DNA from: Shewanella gelidimarina
GTDB lineage: Bacteria; Pseudomonadota; Gammaproteobacteria; Enterobacterales; Shewanellaceae
Direction of reading: 5' to 3'
Length of the DNA: 64,000 nucleotides
Assembly: GCF_023283945.1 (NCBI RefSeq)
Contig: NZ_JAKIKW010000004.1
Span: 124,001 to 188,000, forward strand
The translations under genes were made by a program, and so were the position numbers. This document shows, in pieces, positions 27,077 to 37,067 of the stretch; position 1 is the stretch's first letter, and each line of letters begins with the position of its first letter. Below the pieces are notes generated by a model. That model did no database searches, was not told the DNA's origin, and was given only the letters and a program-made list of their open reading frames with translations.

Positions 27077-28357
27077 ATGAAACTCGAATCTTTAGCACTG
27101 CACCATGGTTATAAATCGGAAGCGACAACCAAAGCCGCTGCAGTCCCTATTTATCAAACCACCTCTTATACCTTTGATGACACTCAACACGGCGCCGATC
27201 TATTTGATCTTAAAGTGCCGGGTAATATTTATACTCGCATCATGAACCCAACCACCGATGTGCTAGAACAACGCCTAGCTGCAATTGAGGGCGGCATTGC
27301 TGCATTAGCGCTGGCTTCTGGCATGGCGGCAATCACTTATGCAATTCAAGCACTGACCGAAGTAGGCGACAACATTGTCAGCACCAGCCAACTTTATGGT
27401 GGTACCTATAATTTATTTGCCCACACCTTGCCAAGACAAGGTGTAGAGGTACGGATGGCGGGTTTCGATGAGTTCGACACATTAGATGCACTGATTGATG
27501 ATAAAACCAAAGCATTATTTTGTGAGTCAATTGGCAACCCTGCCGGCAATATCGTCGATCTGCAACGGCTAGCTGAGATTGCCCACAAACATGGCGTGCC
27601 GCTCATTGTCGATAATACGGTCGCGACTCCCGTGTTATGCAAACCCTTTGAACATGGCGCCGACATCGTTATTCACTCGCTAACCAAATATATTGGTGGT
27701 CATGGCACCACAATAGGTGGGGCAATTGTTGATAGTGGTAAGTTTGATTGGGCGGCGCACCCAAAACGTTTTGCACTGCTCAATGAGCCGGATCCGTCAT
27801 ACCATGGTGTGGTCTATACCCAAGCTTTTGGTCCCGCAGCCTTCATTGGCCGCTGTCGCGTGGTGCCGCTACGTAATACGGGGGCAGCGTTATCACCGCA
27901 AAGCGCTTTCTTATTACTACAAGGTTTAGAAACTCTGGCACTGAGAATGGAACGCCATTGCGACAACGCATTAGCCTTAGCGCAGTATTTAGAAGCGCAC
28001 CCTAAGGTGAAGTGGGTGAATTACGCTGCGCTGCCAAACAGTCCATTTCAGGAGAACTGCCATAAAATTACTGGCGGAAAAGCCTCAGGGATCATCAGTT
28101 TTGGTATTAAAGCTGATGACGGTAAGGTGGCTGGTGGGCACTTTATTGATGCATTGCAGATGATTTTAAGACTGGTCAATATTGGCGATGCCAAATCACT
28201 AGCATGCCATCCCGCATCGACGACCCATAGACAGCTAGATGCTAACGAGCTAGCAAAAGCTGGGGTGTCAGAAGATCTGGTGCGGATCTCTGTGGGGATT
28301 GAACATATTGACGATATTATTGCGGATGTAGAGCAAGCACTCGCACATGCGTGTTAA
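27077..28357 (+). CDS. metY: O-acetylhomoserine (or O-succinylhomoserine) sulfhydrylase
   Basis: A 426-residue cytosolic PLP enzyme of the Cys/Met metabolism family. Seen: substrate-loop start YQTTSYTFDDTQHGADLF, the GIAALALASGMAAI helix, and the PLP lysine in IHSLTKYIGGHGTTIGG. The length and the insert typical of MetY (longer than MetB/MetC) indicate direct sulfhydrylation of acetylhomoserine with sulfide to homocysteine. A MetJ-like operator lies upstream and a hairpin terminator downstream. Confidence 0.88.
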   Translation: MKLESLALHHGYKSEATTKAAAVPIYQTTSYTFDDTQHGADLFDLKVPGNIYTRIMNPTTDVLEQRLAAIEGGIAALALASGMAAITYAIQALTEVGDNIVSTSQLYGGTYNLFAHTLPRQGVEVRMAGFDEFDTLDALIDDKTKALFCESIGNPAGNIVDLQRLAEIAHKHGVPLIVDNTVATPVLCKPFEHGADIVIHSLTKYIGGHGTTIGGAIVDSGKFDWAAHPKRFALLNEPDPSYHGVVYTQAFGPAAFIGRCRVVPLRNTGAALSPQSAFLLLQGLETLALRMERHCDNALALAQYLEAHPKVKWVNYAALPNSPFQENCHKITGGKASGIISFGIKADDGKVAGGHFIDALQMILRLVNIGDAKSLACHPASTTHRQLDANELAKAGVSEDLVRISVGIEHIDDIIADVEQALAHAC

Positions 28358-28379
28358 TCCGGTCATTGATTGAATAAAA

Positions 28380-28405
28380 GGTTAGCAAGTTTGCTAGCCT
28401 TCTTT
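28380..28405 (+). terminator. Terminator after metY
   Basis: GGTTAGCA and TGCTAGCC (one G-T pair) form a hairpin followed by a T-rich stretch. Confidence 0.65.
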
Positions 28406-28629
28406 GTTTCAACTAACACCATTAAATTGTTAGTTTGCAGTATTGATAACTGCAAGCTGACACTTTAAGTTTGTCATTATATCGGAATTGGCTTATTTTT
28501 TGATATTATCAACTAACAGTGTGATAAGGTGCTGAAATAGATAAAGCTTGTCAAATCAACAAGCTATACAAATGTTTTTCATGTGTTACTCTGAAAAATA
28601 ATTACCCTTAAAAAGTCAGTTTTACAGAG

Positions 28630-30510
28630 ATGTATATGCATATGAAAATTGCGGCCTTTAGCTTCCTTATCTCTATCTCCATGGCTTTATTTTCTACAGC
28701 GCAAGCCAATGACGTTCTGACCCAATTAGAAGTATTGGTTAGCAAAGACTCACCTGTGGGAGGACTTAAGTTACTTGATAGTTTTGACATTGAGGCTAAT
28801 CAGCTGACACCCAATGATCATGCCCGCTTGTATTTTCTTTATGGTAAGTTGTATGAGAAAACTCGTCAGTTAGATTTAGCGATCGCAAGCTATGACAAAG
28901 GGATTACTTTTGTTGAATCGTTAACCGTTAGCGATATTTTGATCGATAGTTATTTATCACGCTCTTTTGCCGTCTATTTACAGACAAATGATCCCACTGT
29001 TTATTGTATCGACCGCCGTAAGGCGCTGGCTTTTGCTAGACAAAATGATAACGCACCATTGTTGGTCAAAACACTCACACAAAATGCCTTCTGTTATTAT
29101 ACTGCAGCTACAGTGCACCAGGGGGTTGCGTTACTCGACGAAGCCATGACGATAATTGATAAAAGTGGCAAGCTTAATGCTCATAGTAAGGCATTGATTT
29201 ATAATGCAACTGGTAGTTTATACCGCACCGTTGGACTACATGGACGTGCGTATGATAATTTTGATAAAGCCTATCAAACGTGGCAAACAATAGACGATAA
29301 AGAAGACATGTTTAACATGCAGCACAACATGGTTAGCTCTGCTATCAAGTTGAGTGATTGGGATAAAGCCAAGGTGAATATTGCCGCGCAATTAGCATTA
29401 GCAGAAGCCGCACCAGAATTTAAAGATTTCTATTTCTTTGCTTATCTCAATGCTGGACGAGTCGCACTCGGTTCCTTTGATTACCCCTTAGCCGTTACCT
29501 ATCTAGAAAAAGCCATTTCGCTTAAAGGTACCACGCAAGAACGTTATTTTGTTAGCAGTAGCCATCTGTTTTTAGCGCTGGCTTATATGCGAACCGGTGA
29601 GGCTGTAAAAGCAGCCAATATGGCGCGAATTTTCCAACAAGATAAACGTTTTCCTGCCAAGATGAGCAGTATGTTACTGACTGCTGACGCCATTATCGCA
29701 TTCGACAAGAAAAATTATTTGCTGGCGGTGAATACCCTTTTAAAAGTGATAGATGAAGAGCGAGAGCACAATAAGAACATCATCGATAACAAAGTTATCG
29801 ACTCTGCACTTGACCACAACTCTAAATTGGCTGAGTTTGAAAACGAACTACTTGCCAATAAGTTAGCAATTAATGAATTGAATCTCAAAGCTGTGATAGA
29901 TAAAGAGCGCATTAATGAGCTTAAAATTAGCTTTTTTGTGTTTGTGGCAGCAGTGCTATTGGCGGCAGTCTTCTTTTTAATGCATTCGCGAAAAGTCTTT
30001 AAGTATCGTGCTCAAACTGACTTCTTAACGGGTATCGCTAATCGCGAATATACCTTTAAAAGTGGCGAAAAAATGATTGAAAAGTCGATTAAAAAACAAC
30101 AGTCGGCATCGGTTATTATTTTTGATATTGATAACTTTAAGAGTATTAATGATCGCTTTGGCCACCATGTTGGCGACTTGGCTATTCAAGCCGTGACTAA
30201 ACGGGCTGAACGTTGGTTAAAAAAGCACGATTTAGTCGGACGAATTGGCGGTGAAGAGTTTATTATTGTGCTGTCTAATACTTCAGAGGAAGAAGCTTTT
30301 TCAATATCGGAACGCATCCGAAGTGCTATTGCGTCGCAGCTGTTTGAGTTTGATGATGTCAGCATTGAAATGACGATAAGCCTAGGTATTGCGGTACTCA
30401 ATGAGCAAGCCACTAGCTTGACAGCATTGCTTAAAGAGGCTGATAAAGCGCTCTATAAAGCTAAATTTTCCGGTAAGAACAAAGTCTATCTTGCACGGCT
30501 ATGTGCCTAG
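28630..30510 (+). CDS. Membrane-bound diguanylate cyclase with periplasmic TPR region
   Basis: A 626-residue protein. An N-terminal signal segment (about 4-26) is followed by a long helical region with TPR-like repeats (about 45-400, for example ARLYFLYGKLYEKTRQLDLA), a coiled-coil stretch, one membrane helix (ISFFVFVAAVLLAAVFFLMH, about 435-455) and a GGDEF domain from about 470 with the active motif RIGGEEFIIVL. Such proteins make cyclic di-GMP from GTP in response to a periplasmic signal. The feedback-inhibition site, normally R-x-x-D five residues before the motif, reads KKHD, so product inhibition may be weak. It is a single gene. Confidence 0.87.
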   Translation: MYMHMKIAAFSFLISISMALFSTAQANDVLTQLEVLVSKDSPVGGLKLLDSFDIEANQLTPNDHARLYFLYGKLYEKTRQLDLAIASYDKGITFVESLTVSDILIDSYLSRSFAVYLQTNDPTVYCIDRRKALAFARQNDNAPLLVKTLTQNAFCYYTAATVHQGVALLDEAMTIIDKSGKLNAHSKALIYNATGSLYRTVGLHGRAYDNFDKAYQTWQTIDDKEDMFNMQHNMVSSAIKLSDWDKAKVNIAAQLALAEAAPEFKDFYFFAYLNAGRVALGSFDYPLAVTYLEKAISLKGTTQERYFVSSSHLFLALAYMRTGEAVKAANMARIFQQDKRFPAKMSSMLLTADAIIAFDKKNYLLAVNTLLKVIDEEREHNKNIIDNKVIDSALDHNSKLAEFENELLANKLAINELNLKAVIDKERINELKISFFVFVAAVLLAAVFFLMHSRKVFKYRAQTDFLTGIANREYTFKSGEKMIEKSIKKQQSASVIIFDIDNFKSINDRFGHHVGDLAIQAVTKRAERWLKKHDLVGRIGGEEFIIVLSNTSEEEAFSISERIRSAIASQLFEFDDVSIEMTISLGIAVLNEQATSLTALLKEADKALYKAKFSGKNKVYLARLCA

Positions 30511-30818
30511 TTTTCAGGATTAAAACCTAATGACCGTAGCGGCTTGCTGCGGTCAATTTAATCCAAAGTAAGTTGTTATCGACTTCGTCATTTTCTTGTT
30601 AATGCAGAAGTATGTACTGTCAAATATGTTAACCCCCTCCTCTAGATCACCAATATTAAAACTCTTCACTGGCTATCAACTTGTATTTAACCAATTTTTT
30701 GCTATGTTTTCTATTTAGCGAGTGCAGTTTTTAAGCGACCATATCGGATCATAATATCCAGAGCCGCTAGCGAAGTACGCTAAAGCTGAATATAAAAATA
30801 ACCAAGGTTGGAGATTTT
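30511..30818. other. Region between the GGDEF gene and the porin gene
   Basis: Contains a hairpin (TGACCGTAGC with GCTGCGGTCA, 30531-30555) without a good T run, which may end the GGDEF transcript weakly. The rest should hold the porin promoter; GGAG just before ATG 30819 is its ribosome-binding site. Confidence 0.45.
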
Positions 30819-31985
30819 ATGAAAAAAGCGCTAGCAGTATTGCCCCTCGCAACGTTGGTTTTTATGCCGACAAGCTTCGCGGTTGAGGTATTCAAAGACA
30901 ATAAAAATGCATTAGAGATTGGTGGTTTCGTTGATGCACGAGTGATTAATACACAAGATGTTACAGAGGTTGTGAATGGCAGCTCAAGAATTAATTTCGG
31001 CTTTACCCGTGAAATGTCTAATGATTGGAAAAGCTATGTCAAGCTGGAGTGGGGCGTAAATCCCTTTGGTAATGCAACGATCTCCTATAGTAGTGAAAGT
31101 AACTTTGAGACCAAAAGTGGTGACTTTTTAAATAACCGTTTAGGCTATGTTGGCGTCAGTCACAATGACTATGGCTCGGTCTCAATTGGTAAGCAATGGG
31201 GCGCATGGTACGACGTTGTTTACAACACCAACTATGGTTTTGTATGGGACGGTAATGCATCCGGTACTTATACTTATAACAAATCCGACGGTGCCATTAA
31301 TGGTGTCGGTCGTGGTGACAAAGTGATTCAGTATCGTAATAGCTGGGGGGACTTAGGGATTGCGGTGCAAATGCAGTTAAAAAGCAGTACCACAGATATT
31401 GAAGATGATGGCAGTAATAACCCGAATCGATTGGTGATGACAGAATACGATAATACTTATGGTATTGGTTTGACCTACCAAGCGACAGAGATGTTAGTGC
31501 TCACCGCTGGCGGCAACATCGGTGAACCAGAAGGCACTACGGCCAGTGGTCGGGTTATTTCTGAGACCGACTATATCTATGGCTTTGGTTTAACCTGGGG
31601 CAGTTGGGATGAGCATGGCTTATATGCGGCAATGAACCTCAACCAAAATGAATTCCACGATACAGATAACTTAGGCCGCTTCCTGCAAGAGTCGGTAGGT
31701 TTAGAAACACTGATCTCCTATTATTTAGACAATAATATCAAACTGCTTGCCTCGTACAACGTCTTAGAGGCCGGTGATGACTATGAGACAGAACATCCTG
31801 GTGATGTCTTTAAACGTCAATTTGCCGTTGCTGGCGTGCACTATGTTTGGGATAACAGTGTGGTGCTCTACTTGGAAGGCCGTGTTGATTTTAGTGATTT
31901 CAGTAGTGATAACCCTGAAAATGAAGCGATGCAAGCAAAATCAGAAGATGATGGTGTCGCGATTGGTATTCGCTATACCTTGTAA
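30819..31985 (+). CDS. Gram-negative general porin
   Basis: A 388-residue outer membrane protein with signal peptide (MKKALAVLPLATLVFMPTSFA), porin-type N-terminus (LEIGGFVDARVI), the motif NRLGYVGVSHNDYGSVSIGK usual in trimeric porins, and a C-terminal strand ending in an aromatic-x-x pattern (RYTL). It should form a diffusion channel; selectivity cannot be read. An 8-bp tandem repeat starts at the stop codon, then a bidirectional terminator. Confidence 0.85.
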   Translation: MKKALAVLPLATLVFMPTSFAVEVFKDNKNALEIGGFVDARVINTQDVTEVVNGSSRINFGFTREMSNDWKSYVKLEWGVNPFGNATISYSSESNFETKSGDFLNNRLGYVGVSHNDYGSVSIGKQWGAWYDVVYNTNYGFVWDGNASGTYTYNKSDGAINGVGRGDKVIQYRNSWGDLGIAVQMQLKSSTTDIEDDGSNNPNRLVMTEYDNTYGIGLTYQATEMLVLTAGGNIGEPEGTTASGRVISETDYIYGFGLTWGSWDEHGLYAAMNLNQNEFHDTDNLGRFLQESVGLETLISYYLDNNIKLLASYNVLEAGDDYETEHPGDVFKRQFAVAGVHYVWDNSVVLYLEGRVDFSDFSSDNPENEAMQAKSEDDGVAIGIRYTL

Positions 31986-32020
31986 GTGCTCAAGTGCTCA
32001 AGTGCTCAAGTGCTCAAGTG
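31985..32020. repeat. 8-bp tandem repeat at the porin stop codon
   Basis: AGTGCTCA occurs four and a half times without error, beginning at the last base of the porin stop codon. Confidence 0.9.
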
Positions 32021-32023
32021 ATT

Positions 32024-32062
32024 AAGGCCCCTCAAACTGCAATACAGTTTGAGCGGCCTTTT
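32024..32062. terminator. Bidirectional terminator between the porin gene and the SIMPL gene
   Basis: AAGGCC-CTCAAACTG-type stem pairs with CAGTTTGAG-GGCCTT with one internal mismatch across a five-base loop; it serves two convergent genes. Confidence 0.85.
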
Positions 32063-32075
32063 GGATTAGCTGCCG

Positions 32076-32786
32076 TTATTTCAATCGATAGGTGACTTCT
32101 ACTCTATCTTGAATAGTGACTTGGCCTTGTTGGTAGCTTTTGGGCACATTATAACTGTCATTTTCTGCGCTCATTCTCATCATAACAGGCTGGACTTGAC
32201 GTTGGTCGAAATAGCGAATTTGCCACACACCATCGAGTTCTTCGCCAAAGCCTTGGGCTAACTCTGCCGCTTTTTGTTGCGCATCTTTAATCGCTGCAAG
32301 CCTCGCTTGTTTAAGGTATTGCGCCTCTTTGCTTGATTTGAGCGCGATATGATTAATACGGTTAATCCCCTGTTCAAGCGCAGTATCTAGAATACTGTTG
32401 AGGTCGGTTAGATCGACAACTGTCACGGTTACGCGGCGGCTCGCACTGTATCCAATCAATTTGTTAGGCTGATCTTTTTCATAGTGATATTGAGGTTGTA
32501 GATTGATATTGGCACTTTGGATTAGTTTACTGCTAACGCCTGCTTTTTCTAAACGTTCAATAAATTTCGCCACGGCGATATCCGACTCGGCTTTGGCCGC
32601 TTTTGCTGTTTCCGCTTTAATCACGACTTCCACGTTTATTTCTGCCATGTCTGCTTCGGCGAGGATATTACTCGTGCCTATGGTTTCAAGATGCGCAAAG
32701 CTAATATCGGCGGCAAGCGCAGGGGCGGTAATGCTGGCCGATAGGATTAAAGCTGAAATAAGTGCTGCAAGAGATGATTTATTCAT
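32076..32786 (-). CDS. SIMPL domain (DUF541, YggE-like) periplasmic protein
   Basis: A 236-residue exported protein: signal peptide (LAALISALILSASITAPALA) and a DUF541/SIMPL domain with the family features GYSASRRVTVTVVDLTDL and the helix LKQARLAAIKDAQQKAAELA. YggE of E. coli lowers oxidative stress by an unknown mechanism. I moved the start to the ATG at 32786 because GGAG lies five bases upstream and the signal peptide begins there; the longer frame has no such support. Confidence 0.83.
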   Translation of the reverse strand: MNKSSLAALISALILSASITAPALAADISFAHLETIGTSNILAEADMAEINVEVVIKAETAKAAKAESDIAVAKFIERLEKAGVSSKLIQSANINLQPQYHYEKDQPNKLIGYSASRRVTVTVVDLTDLNSILDTALEQGINRINHIALKSSKEAQYLKQARLAAIKDAQQKAAELAQGFGEELDGVWQIRYFDQRQVQPVMMRMSAENDSYNVPKSYQQGQVTIQDRVEVTYRLK

Positions 32787-32931
32787 AGTAACTCCAAAAG
32801 TAAGTCTACAATTCGCCAAGATAAAACGGGGTTGGCTTCTAATAGCTATAAACGTGAGCTTTTGGGAAAAGGGTTATATTTTTTAATAATTTATTATTCA
32901 CTGCTATTTTTGGGTGAAAAACAAAGCGGGG

Positions 32932-33594
32932 TTAATTAAAGCCGTCTTTGAAGATAACCTCAGCAGGAGACTTGGTTTTCTGCCAACCTTTCTGTTTTAG
33001 TTCTGGTTCGGCCAGAAACTCATCGACATAGCCTATACAGAGATAACCTATCAGTTCAGCGCTTTCGGGGGCATTTAACGCTTGCTTGACCTTTAATGGA
33101 TCTAAAATACTGACCCAGCCGACACCAATATTGAGCGAACGCGCCATTAACCACAGGTTTTGAATGGCACAAACAACACTAAACTTACCCATCTCTGGCA
33201 TGCTTGTTTGCCCTAGAACGGCAGTTTCACTGGGTTGATAAAATACCGCCAAGTTGACTGGAGCCTCTAAGATCCCTTCGAGTTTGAGCGCATCATACTG
33301 AGCGCGTTTATCCCCAGTAAATTGCTGACTGCCAAGGGCATTGGCTGTAACAAACGTTTGTTGCACTGCTTGCTTAATGTTTGAGTCGCGAATAACCACA
33401 AATTGCCAAGGCTGCGAGTAACCTACTGACGGTGCAAGCATGGCGGCATTTAGCAGCGTATCAATAGTCGTATCAGAGACGGGTTTATCGTTAAAACGAT
33501 TACCTCTAACATCGCGCCTAAGGCGGATAATATCGGCTAGGGTTTGACTCTCATTGTCACTAAATATTCGGCTCATGTTGCTATCTATACTCAT
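32932..33594 (-). CDS. bluB: 5,6-dimethylbenzimidazole synthase
   Basis: A 220-residue flavin enzyme of the nitroreductase fold. RLRRDVRGNRFNDKPV, LAPSVGYSQPWQFVVI, LEGILEAPVNLAVFYQP and GVGWVSILDPLKVKQAL follow BluB, which breaks down reduced FMN with oxygen to make the lower ligand of vitamin B12. General nitroreductases are more divergent at these places. It lies downstream of dcuB on the same strand but after a terminator, so is probably transcribed alone. No other cobalamin genes are in the window. Confidence 0.82.
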   Translation of the reverse strand: MSIDSNMSRIFSDNESQTLADIIRLRRDVRGNRFNDKPVSDTTIDTLLNAAMLAPSVGYSQPWQFVVIRDSNIKQAVQQTFVTANALGSQQFTGDKRAQYDALKLEGILEAPVNLAVFYQPSETAVLGQTSMPEMGKFSVVCAIQNLWLMARSLNIGVGWVSILDPLKVKQALNAPESAELIGYLCIGYVDEFLAEPELKQKGWQKTKSPAEVIFKDGFN

Positions 33595-33611
33595 ATTATC
33601 AAAAACGAAAA

Positions 33612-33630
33612 CGTGCCCTTGTCGGGCACG
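33612..33630 (-). terminator. Terminator between dcuB and bluB
   Basis: CGTGCCC and GGGCACG around a five-base loop, followed on the minus strand by TTTTCGTTTTT. Confidence 0.8.
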
Positions 33631-33694
33631 CTTAAGATTATACCCAGATTAATATTCAGCGTGTTAGCGATTGTGTATCAGGTGCTAATAGCCG

Positions 33695-35011
33695 CTAATT
33701 AATGGTCATTGAAATGAAGTAGCCGATAAATGTTGCTGTGCCGACGCCAATAAAACCGGGCACAATAAAGCTATGATTCAACACATATTTGCCAATATGG
33801 GTGGTGCCAGTTCTATCAAAACTAATTGCCGCCAAATCGCTTGGGTAGAACGGGAAGAAGAAATAAGCATAGCAAGCGGGTAATACCCCGATAAGTACTG
33901 GTGCCGGGATCCCCAAAGAGAAACCGAGTGGCAGCATTATGGTTAAGGTCGCAGCTTGGCTCTTCAAGAAGATGGACGCGACAAACATCGCAATGGCGAA
34001 TGACCAAGGATGAGCATGGACGATGTCACTCACTGACTCAATTAGATAGCTCTTGTGATAGCTAATAATAGTGTCGCTAAGCCATGCAATACCAAAGATA
34101 ATGATCACTGCAGTCATACCCGCGATGAAGACATTACTGCTGACTATCTTTTTAGGATCAACCTTAGTGACCAGTAGAATAATCGCGCCAACGGAAAGCA
34201 TCATAAACTGGATGGCGACTGACATCTTCACGCCTTCAGGCAATAACTCTTTGCTAAACATTGCCAAGCCAATGACGGCTAATATGCCGAGCAGAAAGAT
34301 ACTTAACCCTTTTTTGGCGATGCTATTACTTTTGGCGATATTATCGGTTTCAATATCAGGATCAATGAGACTATTCTTAAACTCTTCATCCAACAATCGA
34401 GCTTGAAACTCTTCATCCTTATCGAGATCTTTCCCACGCTTTAAGCTCCAAGCTGAGGCGACCAGTACACCGATTAATGTTGAAGGTATGGTGACTAACA
34501 ACACATCCATCAGACTAATATCAAGATTGTTTTCCATTGAGGTGGCAATAACAACAGCGGCAGCGGCGGCAATGGGGCTGGCTGTGATCCCCATTTGCGA
34601 AGCAACGGTTGCGATAGCGAGTGGACGCTCAGGTCGAATGCCTTTCTTGTATGCGACATCGTAGATCACAGGCAGTAATGGATAGACGGAATGCCCCGTT
34701 CCCACAAGCACAGTTAAGGAGTATGTGCATAAAGGACCTAGGAACACGATTTGGTTTGGGTGTTTACGCAGTAGCTTTTCGGCATAGCGAACGAGTAGCT
34801 TAAGGCCACCGGTCGCTTCTAATGTGGCAGACGCGGCAACCACGGCAAGAATGATCAACATGACGTTGATTGGCGGTGAACCTGGCGCAACGCCAAATAC
34901 AAAGGCAAGAATGGAGACGCCCAAGCCACCTAAAAGGCCAAAGGCAACACCGCCGTGACGGATCCCGACAAAGATGATGGCCAACAATAACAGCATATGC
35001 ACAAAAAACAT
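33695..35011 (-). CDS. dcuB: Anaerobic C4-dicarboxylate transporter, DcuB-like
   Basis: A 438-residue inner membrane carrier with about 10-12 helices. ATLEATGGLKLLVRYAEKLL, GTGHSVYPLLPVIYDVAYKK and GIRPERPLAIATVASQMGIT follow the DcuA/DcuB family; GTGH and IYDVA fit DcuB better than DcuA. It exchanges fumarate for succinate during anaerobic growth. It is divergent from the SulP gene with 555 bases between them. An FNR or CRP site is expected there but I could not point to one with confidence. Confidence 0.82.
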   Translation of the reverse strand: MFFVHMLLLLAIIFVGIRHGGVAFGLLGGLGVSILAFVFGVAPGSPPINVMLIILAVVAASATLEATGGLKLLVRYAEKLLRKHPNQIVFLGPLCTYSLTVLVGTGHSVYPLLPVIYDVAYKKGIRPERPLAIATVASQMGITASPIAAAAAVVIATSMENNLDISLMDVLLVTIPSTLIGVLVASAWSLKRGKDLDKDEEFQARLLDEEFKNSLIDPDIETDNIAKSNSIAKKGLSIFLLGILAVIGLAMFSKELLPEGVKMSVAIQFMMLSVGAIILLVTKVDPKKIVSSNVFIAGMTAVIIIFGIAWLSDTIISYHKSYLIESVSDIVHAHPWSFAIAMFVASIFLKSQAATLTIMLPLGFSLGIPAPVLIGVLPACYAYFFFPFYPSDLAAISFDRTGTTHIGKYVLNHSFIVPGFIGVGTATFIGYFISMTIN

Positions 35012-35566
35012 GGTGTGTCCCTTTTAGTAGTGAGCTGAAGCCAGTGTTTTACGTAAATGATGGTGGGTATTCGATAAGCAAATAACCCAGTGATGACTGA
35101 CTTATACCGTATGTTATGGAATGCTTAAATAGTCTGTGTTCAGCAAGGTGATACAACGCATTGGATCATGGCTGTTATTGATAAGAAACGTGAACTAACT
35201 TAATGGCAATATTTTAATCACATTTCTGCAGGGATTGAATGCAGTGAGTGTTTTTTCCGATTGGGATGCTGCAATAAAATAAGAAAAAATACTGCTGTCT
35301 ATTTTATATACGGACTTTTAAGTGTAGAATCGCGCCTTATTATAATTTTAAGAGGAAATTACTCACTGTGTTAATGACGCCACCTTAACGTTTTGCCCTC
35401 CCTATAGCTTTCATTGCTAACTAAGCATCACGCTTATTTCTTTGCGCTTGTTAATTCGTTGTCGATTACTACGGCAGTTTTCCGCGCCAAAATTTTATCA
35501 AAAAAGCACGCATATCACTCCAGTCTAATCTCTGGTGCGAACTGCCGTGCGTAAACTGAGAGTTCA
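35012..35566. other. Divergent dcuB/sulP intergenic region
   Basis: About 555 bases with no supported gene. The right half should be the SulP gene leader and includes a strong inverted repeat (listed separately) and a ribosome-binding-like AGAGGAAA at about 35351 followed only by a six-codon frame, which I do not call. Confidence 0.4.
35471..35548 (+). promoter_or_regulatory. Long-range inverted repeat in the leader of the SulP gene
   Basis: ACGGCAGTT (35471-35479) pairs perfectly with AACTGCCGT (35540-35548), and flanking GCGCCA/TGGTGC bases can extend the stem. The structure closes a 60-base loop and ends 18 bases before the SulP start codon, so it could influence translation. I cannot match it to a known RNA class. 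Confidence 0.4.
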
Positions 35567-37054
35567 ATGTTTAAAAACTTCAAAATTGATTGGTTATCTA
35601 ATATCCGTGGCGATCTGCTGGCGGGTATCGTTGTGGCGTTAGCCCTCATTCCAGAGGCTATCGCATTTTCGATTATTGCGGGTGTCGACCCCAAAGTCGG
35701 CTTGTATGCCTCATTTAGTATTTCAGTGGTAATAGCATTCACGGGTGGCCGTTCAGGTATGATCTCCGCGGCAACGGGAGCAATGGCACTGCTGATGATA
35801 ACCCTCGTTAAGGATCATGGTTTGCAATACTTGTTGGTAGCAACAGTATTGACGGGATTACTACAGATTTTAGCGGGATATTTAAAACTCGGTAATTTGA
35901 TGCGATTCGTGTCGCGTTCGGTAGTGACTGGGTTTGTAAATGCATTGGCTATACTGATTTTTATGGCCCAATTACCCGAGCTCACCAACGTAACTTGGCA
36001 CGTCTATGCGATGACATTAGCCGGTCTTGGAATCATATATCTATTCCCTTATTTGCCTGTTATTGGCAAATTAATCCCCTCTCCTTTGATCTGTATTGTC
36101 GGGTTAACAGCATTTGCTATGATGTTTAATGTCGATGTGCGTACCGTGGGTGATATGGGAGACTTGCCTGATACCTTACCGATATTCTTATGGCCTGATG
36201 TGCCGTTAAACTTCGAAACATTACTGATTGTATTGCCTTATTCCATAGGACTCGCGGTCGTTGGACTATTAGAATCAATGATGACGGCGACGATTGTCGA
36301 CGATCTTACCGATACCAATAGTGATAAAAACCGTGAGTGTAAGGGCCAAGGAATTGCCAATGTGTTTACGGGTTTTCTTGGTGGTATGGCGGGTTGTGCC
36401 ATGATTGGTCAATCGATGATTAATATAAAGTCCGGCGGACGTGGACGTCTATCGAGCTTAGCGGCGGGGGGATTCTTGCTCATCATGGTGGTCTTTCTTG
36501 GGCCCTGGTTAAAACAGATCCCTATGGCAGCTTTGGTCGCGGTAATGATTATGGTGGCCATAGGTACGTTCTCGTGGCAGTCCATTATGGATATGAAAAA
36601 ACATCCACTGTCGACCAATATTGTGATGCTGGCAACGGTTGCTATGGTGGTAGCCACTCATAATCTGGCTATCGGTGTATTTGTTGGAGTGCTACTTGCT
36701 TCTCTATTCTTTGCCAACAAGATTAGCCGCATGATGGTGGTTAGGAATAATATCGGTGAAAGTGACAGTTGTGAATATCGGGTGATTGGCCAAGTGTTCT
36801 TTGCGTCATCAGATAAATTTACTGGTTCATTTGATTTTAAAGAAGTATTAGAGTCAGTCACTATCGATTTATCGGCGGCCCACTTTTGGGATGTGACGGC
36901 GGTATCGGCATTGGATAAAGTGGTGATTAAATTTCGCCGAGAGGGTACGCATGTCAATCTTATTGGTATGAATCAAGCGACTCGCACCATTGTTGATAAA
37001 TTTGGGGTACACGATAAGCCCGAAGAAGTTGAAAGACTACTGGCTGGACACTAA
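35567..37054 (+). CDS. SulP (SLC26) family anion transporter with STAS domain
   Basis: A 495-residue protein: about 10-14 membrane helices ([20 protein letters not shown] near the start is the SulP signature; [20 protein letters not shown] is also conserved) and a C-terminal cytosolic STAS domain (about 400-490, with [20 protein letters not shown]). Members import sulfate, bicarbonate or dicarboxylates. The neighbour encoding a universal stress protein 13 bases downstream resembles pairs where SulP carries bicarbonate, but substrate is open. Confidence 0.87.
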   Translation: MFKNFKIDWLSNIRGDLLAGIVVALALIPEAIAFSIIAGVDPKVGLYASFSISVVIAFTGGRSGMISAATGAMALLMITLVKDHGLQYLLVATVLTGLLQILAGYLKLGNLMRFVSRSVVTGFVNALAILIFMAQLPELTNVTWHVYAMTLAGLGIIYLFPYLPVIGKLIPSPLICIVGLTAFAMMFNVDVRTVGDMGDLPDTLPIFLWPDVPLNFETLLIVLPYSIGLAVVGLLESMMTATIVDDLTDTNSDKNRECKGQGIANVFTGFLGGMAGCAMIGQSMINIKSGGRGRLSSLAAGGFLLIMVVFLGPWLKQIPMAALVAVMIMVAIGTFSWQSIMDMKKHPLSTNIVMLATVAMVVATHNLAIGVFVGVLLASLFFANKISRMMVVRNNIGESDSCEYRVIGQVFFASSDKFTGSFDFKEVLESVTIDLSAAHFWDVTAVSALDKVVIKFRREGTHVNLIGMNQATRTIVDKFGVHDKPEEVERLLAGH

Positions 37055-37067
37055 GAGGATGACACAG

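Noticed and set aside
35361..35387. Four- to six-codon leader peptide upstream of the SulP gene
   Set aside because: Too short and with no regulatory codon pattern; a ribosome-binding-like sequence alone is not enough.
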